DNA of 6,237 nt, taken from NCBI GenBank assembly GCA_964585925.1, contig CAZPFS010000048.1, positions 1-6,237 on the forward strand, given 5' to 3'. The first letter of the stretch is position 1; each line of letters opens with the position of its first letter. The position numbers and the translations under genes are program-made. The DNA comes from JAAZLS01 sp964585925. Its GTDB lineage: Bacteria > Bacillota > Dethiobacteria > DTU022. The notes below the pieces were generated by a model. It was not told the DNA's origin. It saw only the letters and a program-made list of their open reading frames with translations, and did no database searches. Below, one piece after another: positions 1 through 4,044 of this stretch.

Positions 1-2
1 CG

Positions 3-83
3 GTTAAGTACTATGTCAAAAATATTTATTCAAAACTTAACATTCAACGCCGGGGAGAGTTGATCGATCTGGTGATCCAATAG
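3..83 (+). CDS. LuxR-family transcriptional regulator, C-terminal end (partial)
   Basis: Only the last 26 codons and a TAG stop are present; the gene enters from the left edge (the first two bases complete an earlier codon). The translation contains VKYYVKNIYSKLNIQRRGEL, which matches the recognition helix and last helix of the LuxR/NarL (GerE) helix-turn-helix: the V-K-x-x-V-x-x-I-y-x-K-L-x-i pattern followed by R-x-E-L. Proteins ending this way are usually response regulators or stand-alone LuxR regulators that bind DNA as dimers. The N-terminal domain is not visible, so a receiver, an ATPase or a ligand-binding domain are all possible. Two terminators follow, so it is probably not co-transcribed with the genes downstream, though it could still regulate them. 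The fragment is shorter than usual ORF cut-offs and was found by reading frame 3. Confidence 0.85.
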   Translation, partial: VKYYVKNIYSKLNIQRRGELIDLVIQ

Positions 84-152
84 AGGTAACATTCGGTTGC
101 TACAGCGCAGGGGTGGGTCTATCGGCGCCCCTTTGAATAAGACGGTAAATTT

Positions 153-184
153 AGCCCCTACCCGAAAAAGGTAGGGGCTTTTTC
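153..184 (+). terminator. Rho-independent terminator 1 (end of the LuxR gene)
   Basis: A perfect 10-bp stem pairs AGCCCCTACC (153-162) with GGTAGGGGCT (170-179). The 7-nt loop is CGAAAAA, and TTTTC follows directly. GC-rich stem plus T run is the classical intrinsic terminator form. It lies about 70 nt after the LuxR stop codon. Confidence 0.93.
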
Positions 185-188
185 AATA

Positions 189-219
189 AGATCACCCGGT
201 TTGGGTGATCTATTTTTCT
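189..219 (+). terminator. Rho-independent terminator 2, tandem with the first
   Basis: An 8-bp perfect stem pairs GATCACCC (190-197) with GGGTGATC (203-210), extended by one A-T pair (189/211). The loop is GGTTT, and TATTTTTCTT follows. It begins only 4 nt after the T run of the first terminator, so the pair acts as a double stop for LuxR transcription. A GTG at 205 that would open a longer version of the next gene lies inside the right arm, which argues against that start. Confidence 0.82.
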
Positions 220-305
220 TCGGCGGCTGCTATGCTGGGATCTGTCCGGATGAGAGAACAGCGGTTTTTGGGTTTTCGATCCATATCCGCTCGGAAAAAA
301 GTAAC

Positions 306-312
306 GGGAAGG
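306..312 (+). promoter_or_regulatory. Ribosome binding site fixing the start of the first ribbon gene
   Basis: GGGAAGG lies 9 nt before ATG 322. It supports this start over the in-frame GTG at 205, which sits in a terminator stem and would add 39 residues of low-complexity basic sequence ahead of the zinc ribbon. No convincing -35/-10 promoter pair was seen between 220 and 305, so the transcription start of this cluster is unknown. Confidence 0.6.
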
Positions 313-321
313 CGGCGAGCG

Positions 322-1185
322 ATGTTCTGCGCAAACTGTGGGCGGCCGATCTATAAAAATGCTCGTTATTGCCCCTTCTGCGGAGCTGAAAATAGCGCCG
401 CCCTGGAAGAGGCGCCCGGGCAAAGCCCGCTTGCGGTGACAGAGAGGGGGCGGATTGCCGTAGGGAAGGGGTCCATCAAGGAGAAGATCTGGCGGATTTT
501 TTCTCTCCCTCTGGCGGTGATTCTCATCTTGATAGGAAGCGGTTACCTGGTGCTCCCACTGGCCGGTAGGCGAGTCGAAGCCCGGGTGACCGCCTGTGAG
601 CAGGTGCTGGTTCTGCAAGATGATCCCTCCTCCTGGGATTCCCGGCGCTACCGGTTGAAGTATCAGTTTTTTGTAAACGGCGAGGGTTATACCGGATCGG
701 TAATCCGAATCTTTAAAAACGGAAGCCAGGTCAGAAATACCCTTCCGGTGCGTTATCTTTCCTTTTGGCCCTCAGTGAATGCGGAGGAGGCGGTGCAACT
801 GAGCGTTGCCGGGCCAATTTTCCTGGCGGCGGGGGTTCTGCTTCTGGTAATTAGCAGGAGAAAAGCGGCGGTGGTGGCCCTTCTTCTGCCGGTTTTCTTT
901 ATTTCCTCCTGCGCGACCTTTCCCCCTATTCCCAGCGATGAACAAATTTTACAGGCTGTAGTAGCCTCTAATCAGGCTGAAACCGAACCACTGTCTTTGG
1001 TCTATGAAGGGATGGAGGTCCCCCATCGTTACCGGGGCCGGGCCCACGCTCTATTGTGGGTTCCCGATGAGAGCATCCAGAGAAATTTTACCGTTGTCTA
1101 CGATCGGGAGTCGAAATCTTTTCAGGTCGAAGGGTATATCACCTTGATCTGTGGTGAGGACGGGGTTTACCGGGAGGAACCATGA
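322..1185 (+). CDS. Zinc-ribbon / DUF3592-like membrane protein with internal lipobox and C-terminal domain
   Basis: The protein is 287 aa. An N-terminal zinc ribbon (C3, C6, C17, C20) begins at the initiator methionine as MFCANCG. A charged linker follows, then TM1 (about 61-81), a soluble segment at about 85-155, and TM2 (about 161-178). The soluble segment resembles DUF3592: beta-strand-like sequence with an FVNGEGY turn and an ending V-R-Y-L-x-F-W-P. After a short basic stretch (S178-R179-R180-K181) comes a third hydrophobic segment (182-197) ending I-S-S-C197-A, a good lipobox match. About 90 residues with no recognised family follow (IPSDEQILQAVV..., ending at GVYREEP). The predicted topology is ribbon inside, DUF3592 region outside, return to the cytoplasm, then an exported C-terminal domain possibly lipid-anchored at C197. 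It looks like a fusion of a ribbon/DUF3592 protein with a lipoprotein. Gene 2 starts 22 nt after the stop. The membrane and ribbon calls are firm; the function is unknown. Confidence 0.85.
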   Translation: MFCANCGRPIYKNARYCPFCGAENSAALEEAPGQSPLAVTERGRIAVGKGSIKEKIWRIFSLPLAVILILIGSGYLVLPLAGRRVEARVTACEQVLVLQDDPSSWDSRRYRLKYQFFVNGEGYTGSVIRIFKNGSQVRNTLPVRYLSFWPSVNAEEAVQLSVAGPIFLAAGVLLLVISRRKAAVVALLLPVFFISSCATFPPIPSDEQILQAVVASNQAETEPLSLVYEGMEVPHRYRGRAHALLWVPDESIQRNFTVVYDRESKSFQVEGYITLICGEDGVYREEP

Positions 1186-1207
1186 TCAGGATGGGGGGGA
1201 AAAGAAA

Positions 1208-1873
1208 ATGTATTGCCCTAACTGTGGAGTATCTCTATCAACTGAGGCGGGGTTCTGTCCATCTTGCGGCATTGATTTAAGCATTGCCGGTAAAAGTGCA
1301 ACCGGTTCTCCTGGCCGTCGCGGATTTTCGCCGCGGATCAGTGATCCGGCTTTTGCCCGCTACCTCAAGAACAGCAACCGCTGGGCGGTTATATTCTCCT
1401 CTGTTTTGGCCGTAGCAGCGGTGGTGGGTTTCTATATTAACGGCGAGGTCAGCACCGAAATGGATAACCCGGAGTCGCTATATATAGGGCTTGCTATCGG
1501 GGGGATGTTTTTAGCCATCGCCTTCTTTTCGGTAATCGGCCGCAAGGCAAGCAGAACCTGGGACGGCACCGTGCAGGATAAGTGGGTGCGGGAGAAAACA
1601 CGGCGAACAGAGGACGGTTGTGAGGACTATCTGGAATACTCGCTGGTGATCATCGCTGATCGCGGGAAAAAGCATGTCCTGAGGTATAAGAATGATGATA
1701 CAAAATACAACTATTACCAAATCGGCGACCGGGTGCGCCACCACGGCGGGCTTAATTGTTTCGAAAAATATGATAAAACCGGGGATAGCATTATTTTCTG
1801 CAGCGCCTGCAGCACCCTTTGCGAAATGGATGACGAATACTGTTTCCGCTGTAAATGTCCGCTGTTGAAATAG
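1208..1873 (+). CDS. Two-TM protein with a zinc ribbon at each end
   Basis: The protein is 221 aa from ATG 1208, where the ribbon begins (MYCPNCG). A G-rich run (1193-1199) 8 nt upstream can serve as the ribosome binding site. An in-frame ATG at 1151 would overlap the previous gene and add a nonsense-like leader. The N-terminal ribbon has C3, C6, C17, C20. TM1 is about 59-77 and TM2 about 91-110, separated by a short loop, so both ends should face the cytoplasm. Residues 117-190 form a soluble, probably beta-rich domain beginning W-D-G-T-V and including Y-x-I-G-D-R-V and FEKYDK. A second cysteine cluster closes the protein: C198-x2-C201 and C212-x2-C215, with extra cysteines C205 and C217. 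This ribbon/TM/TM/beta-domain/ribbon plan is familiar from unnamed Firmicutes proteins. It probably belongs to the same transcript as its neighbours. The biochemical role is unknown. Confidence 0.87.
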   Translation: MYCPNCGVSLSTEAGFCPSCGIDLSIAGKSATGSPGRRGFSPRISDPAFARYLKNSNRWAVIFSSVLAVAAVVGFYINGEVSTEMDNPESLYIGLAIGGMFLAIAFFSVIGRKASRTWDGTVQDKWVREKTRRTEDGCEDYLEYSLVIIADRGKKHVLRYKNDDTKYNYYQIGDRVRHHGGLNCFEKYDKTGDSIIFCSACSTLCEMDDEYCFRCKCPLLK

Positions 1874-1884
1874 AGGCGTGAGTT

Positions 1885-1893
1885 GGGAGGAGG
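1885..1893 (+). promoter_or_regulatory. Strong ribosome binding site setting a TTG start
   Basis: GGGAGGAGG sits 6 nt before TTG 1900. No ATG or GTG in this frame has a comparable site, so the Shine-Dalgarno sequence decides the start of the next gene. Confidence 0.75.
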
Positions 1894-1899
1894 GTCTGT

Positions 1900-2436
1900 T
1901 TGCAGATAATCAGGCGAAGGGTCTACCTGTTAGCGGTTTTTACCGGCCTGGGTCTCTTGAGCAGCGCCTTATTCCTTCTGCGCAAAGAAGGGCGGTTTGA
2001 AATTGATAACCGGGTATTCCTGACCATCACTGTATTGGTCACCTTAATCCTGGCGGGTTTACTGGCAAGCAGGGTGAAAGAGCTAAAGATCGCCAGGCTT
2101 ATCGTTGAAAACGCAATCCTTAATCTTTGCACCGCTTCGACTATCGAGCTCCCTTCTGAAGGGCGGCGCCGGCAAATTCAAAATAGTGAGGTGATAGTCT
2201 CCTACTTCGGTGTTCTCCTAAATGATCGGGTTATTAAATTTAACCAGGAAGGGATCCGGCTCAGGGCGATGGAGATCGGGCCCGATCATATCTCCTTTTC
2301 TTACGGCCTGGGTCAGAAGGTCGGTGTAATCAGGATTTTACGGCCGCCGCTTGATCCGGCTACTCTGGAGGAAATCTCCGAAAAATTTCGCTACGAAACC
2401 GGCGTGGCGCCCACATTAATCCTAAAGGGAAAATGA
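1900..2436 (+). CDS. Two-TM membrane protein, unknown function, TTG start
   Basis: The protein is 178 aa and no family was recognised. It begins MQIIRRRVY, giving a basic, inside-facing N-terminus. TM1 is about 8-27. A short charged loop (RKEGRFEIDNR) precedes TM2 at about 39-56. About 120 residues of soluble sequence follow, predicted cytoplasmic. This tail contains alternating strand-like stretches (SEVIVSYFGVLLNDRVIKF, then LRAMEIGPDHISFSY) and a late amphipathic helix (DPATLEEISEKFRYETG), an alpha/beta look that could be a small ligand- or protein-binding domain. It is the only gene of the cluster without a zinc ribbon; its one cysteine is C77. It starts 26 nt after the stop of gene 2, so it is very likely co-transcribed. 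The TTG start may limit its translation relative to its neighbours. Confidence 0.8.
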   Translation: MQIIRRRVYLLAVFTGLGLLSSALFLLRKEGRFEIDNRVFLTITVLVTLILAGLLASRVKELKIARLIVENAILNLCTASTIELPSEGRRRQIQNSEVIVSYFGVLLNDRVIKFNQEGIRLRAMEIGPDHISFSYGLGQKVGVIRILRPPLDPATLEEISEKFRYETGVAPTLILKGK

Positions 2437-2537
2437 GGTCTGCCATAGCCAAATTATCGTGCTTCTGTTCAAAAGGCCAAAGGGAGCACGCCTATGACTT
2501 GGCGGATTTATAAATCAATTATAAGGGAGATGAACAT
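2437..2537 (+). promoter_or_regulatory. 101-nt leader with a hairpin and an AT-rich patch
   Basis: This non-coding gap precedes gene 4. An imperfect stem pairs 2458-2466 (CGTGCTTCT) with 2482-2490 (GGGAGCACG): six Watson-Crick pairs at the base, then G-T and C-G pairs, around a 15-nt loop. No T run follows, so it is not a standard terminator. At 2508-2524 the hexamer TTATAA occurs twice, 5 nt apart. TATAAA at 2509-2514 could be a -10 box, but no matching -35 was found at 16-18 nt, so a promoter is only possible. AAGGGAG (2523-2529) is the ribosome binding site, 8 nt before ATG 2538. Confidence 0.35.
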
Positions 2538-3101
2538 ATGTTTTGTGAAAAATGTGGGGTTAAACTTCCCGAAAACTCCAGGTTTTGTGTTTCCTGCGGG
2601 GCCCCGGTAGAGAGGGCCGATGCAATGACAGCCCCGATTCCACCGCCGCCTGTTAGTCCGCGATCGCCGCAAGCAGCAGCACCGCCCCCGCCGCCACCTC
2701 CAGGCTATCAGCCGGCAGCCAGGCCGGCTGCGCCTTCAGCGCCGCCGGTTTACCGGCCGGCGACCCAGCCCCCTCCGTCAACATCGCCGGGGCCCTCTTC
2801 GGGACCGGTGGTGCAGGGGCCGCCTCCCTACGCACCCCAGCCTTCCTATGGAGCGGGGTCGTCGGCGGGGAGCGCGGTTCTCAGTGTGGGCCAGTATATA
2901 GTGATGTTTATTTTATTATGTATCCCTATCGTCAACATTATCCTTTTGTTTGTCTGGAACTTCGGCTCGGCAGCCCCTTTGAATAAAAAGAACTTTGCCC
3001 GGGCCGCCCTGATCATGGCCGCTATTTCGGTAATACTCTGGATCATCGCCGGGGGAGCCATTATGGGGATATTGGGCGGTCTGATAGGCGGCTATTATTA
3101 G
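2538..3101 (+). CDS. Zinc-ribbon, proline-rich, two-TM membrane protein
   Basis: The protein is 187 aa and starts directly at its ribbon (MFCEKCG; C3, C6, C17, C20). Residues 32-105 are a low-complexity linker rich in Pro, Ala, Ser, Gly and Tyr. It includes a run of seven prolines (49-55) and repeated A-P-P, Y-R-P-A and P-P-Y elements, and it is probably disordered. The C-terminal part has TM1 at about 119-141 (containing CIPIVNIILLFVW), a short loop with LNKKNFARA, and TM2 at about 155-183 ending in a Gly/Ile tail (GGLIGGYY). The combination of CIPIVNI, a Trp, N-K-K-N-F-A-R-A and a second TM is typical of a widespread unnamed Firmicutes family of zinc-ribbon membrane proteins. The ribbon and linker are predicted cytoplasmic, with the TM hairpin as anchor. 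A role as scaffold or adaptor is inferred; no catalytic motif is visible. Confidence 0.9.
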   Translation: MFCEKCGVKLPENSRFCVSCGAPVERADAMTAPIPPPPVSPRSPQAAAPPPPPPPGYQPAARPAAPSAPPVYRPATQPPPSTSPGPSSGPVVQGPPPYAPQPSYGAGSSAGSAVLSVGQYIVMFILLCIPIVNIILLFVWNFGSAAPLNKKNFARAALIMAAISVILWIIAGGAIMGILGGLIGGYY

Positions 3102-3171
3102 GAGGTTTTTGTACAGGGAAGATGTAGAAAAATGGCTGTAGAAAAGCGGTCTCCCGAAGGAGGTTTTATAA
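3102..3171 (+). promoter_or_regulatory. 70-nt leader with duplicated AGGAGGTTTT and a possible SD-masking hairpin
   Basis: AGGAGGTTTT occurs at 3100-3109, overlapping the stop of gene 4, and again at 3158-3167, where it is the working ribosome binding site 8 nt before ATG 3172. Between them TGTAGAAAA is directly repeated at 3123-3131 and 3137-3145. CTCC (3151-3154) can pair with GGAG (3159-3162) across a CGAA loop, with two wobble pairs possible beyond, which would partly hide the ribosome binding site. The stem is short and its effect is unproven. No promoter or terminator was seen. Confidence 0.35.
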
Positions 3172-4044
3172 ATGGACCAATTTTGTAATAACTGCGGTGT
3201 GCCGGTTAACCCCGATTCAAGGTTTTGTCCCTCTTGCGGAGGTGAAATTATAAAGGGAATAGTGCCGGGCGGGGAAGCTATTGTTTCTGGCCCGGTGGAG
3301 AGCGCCGCTCCCGGTTATGCCGGCGCCGGTTCAAATATCGGTTTGCTTCTTTCCGATTCTCTAAAAAAACTTTTAAAAAATCCAAAACAACTGATTCCGG
3401 TGGTGGCGCTGGCCCTGTTCTGGCTGGTGCTTTCCCTGCTGCCTTCCTTAAGCATAAATCCCTGGCCGGTGCGCTTTCTTTCCTTTTTGACCTTTGCCCA
3501 GGGCGGTATGTACGGCGGAGCAGTAGGGGCGCTGGGCGGGATCATCGGCAAGGCGGTTTTCGCCTACTTTTTCAGCGCCCTGATCGTGCCTCTCTTTTAC
3601 GGGAAAAATCCGTTTAAGGTTATGGCGTTCAAAGGGCTTTTTGCCGGGATGGCCCTGCAGGGCGTGAATGCGGCGGCGGAGCTCATGCTGGGCCTGGGGC
3701 TGGCCCTGGTTCTTTTTAATTTTTTCACCGGCAATGCCAGCCCGGTGAACAGTATGGCCGGCATCGTCGGGGTTCTACTGGCTTTGAAGGCTCTGTTTAG
3801 CCGGGGTGATCTCCTCAGAAACCTGGCCCTCATAGCGGCAAACAAGTTAAGCGGAGGGAAAACCCCCAAGCCGCTGACCGTGAACCGGGTGATCGCCGGC
3901 TACGGCGCCGGAAGTGCCCTGAGCGTTCTTCTCTCCCTTGTTCCCCTGCCTTACCTGGCCTATATTCTGGGGGCGATACTTTTTGTGGCCGGTCTGGTGA
4001 TTAGCATCACGGCAAAGCCCGGAAAGACGGTGCCGGCGGCATGA
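3172..4044 (+). CDS. Zinc-ribbon multi-pass membrane protein
   Basis: The protein is 290 aa. The start is fixed by AAGGAGG at 3157-3163 and by the ribbon directly behind it (MDQFCNNCG; C5, C8, C19, C22, with the same CxxC-x10-CxxC spacing as the other ribbons here). A flexible Gly/Pro/Ala linker (about 28-53) leads to a short basic helix (SDSLKKLLKNPKQ, 61-73). Hydrophobic segments lie at about 74-91, 104-125, 128-144, 157-186, 193-209 and 246-281 (probably two spans), so six to seven membrane passes are likely. Many GG and small-residue pairs allow tight helix packing. No transporter or enzyme signature was recognised. The stop overlaps the start of the RHS gene (ATGA, 4041-4044), so the two are translated together. 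A role in handling or exporting the RHS product fits the context but is inference. Confidence 0.88.
   Translation: MDQFCNNCGVPVNPDSRFCPSCGGEIIKGIVPGGEAIVSGPVESAAPGYAGAGSNIGLLLSDSLKKLLKNPKQLIPVVALALFWLVLSLLPSLSINPWPVRFLSFLTFAQGGMYGGAVGALGGIIGKAVFAYFFSALIVPLFYGKNPFKVMAFKGLFAGMALQGVNAAAELMLGLGLALVLFNFFTGNASPVNSMAGIVGVLLALKALFSRGDLLRNLALIAANKLSGGKTPKPLTVNRVIAGYGAGSALSVLLSLVPLPYLAYILGAILFVAGLVISITAKPGKTVPAA

Noticed and set aside
109..132. Hairpin with 7-bp arms (109-115 with 126-132)
   Set aside because: It contains a wobble pair and a 10-nt loop, and only three T residues follow. The terminators just downstream are far better.
127..140. 14-nt match (GCCCCTTTGAATAA) to positions 2973-2986 inside gene 4
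   Set aside because: It could hint at a decayed ribbon-gene remnant (both read A-P-L-N-K), but the similarity does not extend either way and a chance 14-mer in 6 kb is not rare enough to claim.
205..321. GTG 205 as start of the first ribbon gene
   Set aside because: The GTG lies in the right arm of the second terminator, has no ribosome binding site, and would add 39 unconserved-looking residues ahead of a ribbon that in its neighbours begins at or within five residues of the first methionine.
151..618. 155-codon minus-strand frame
   Set aside because: It runs through both terminators and opposite gene 1, and its translation shows no domain features.
1151..1207. ATG 1151 as start of gene 2
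   Set aside because: It overlaps gene 1 by 35 nt and adds a leader without recognisable features. ATG 1208 has a purine-rich site in front and places the ribbon at the N-terminus, as in its paralogues.
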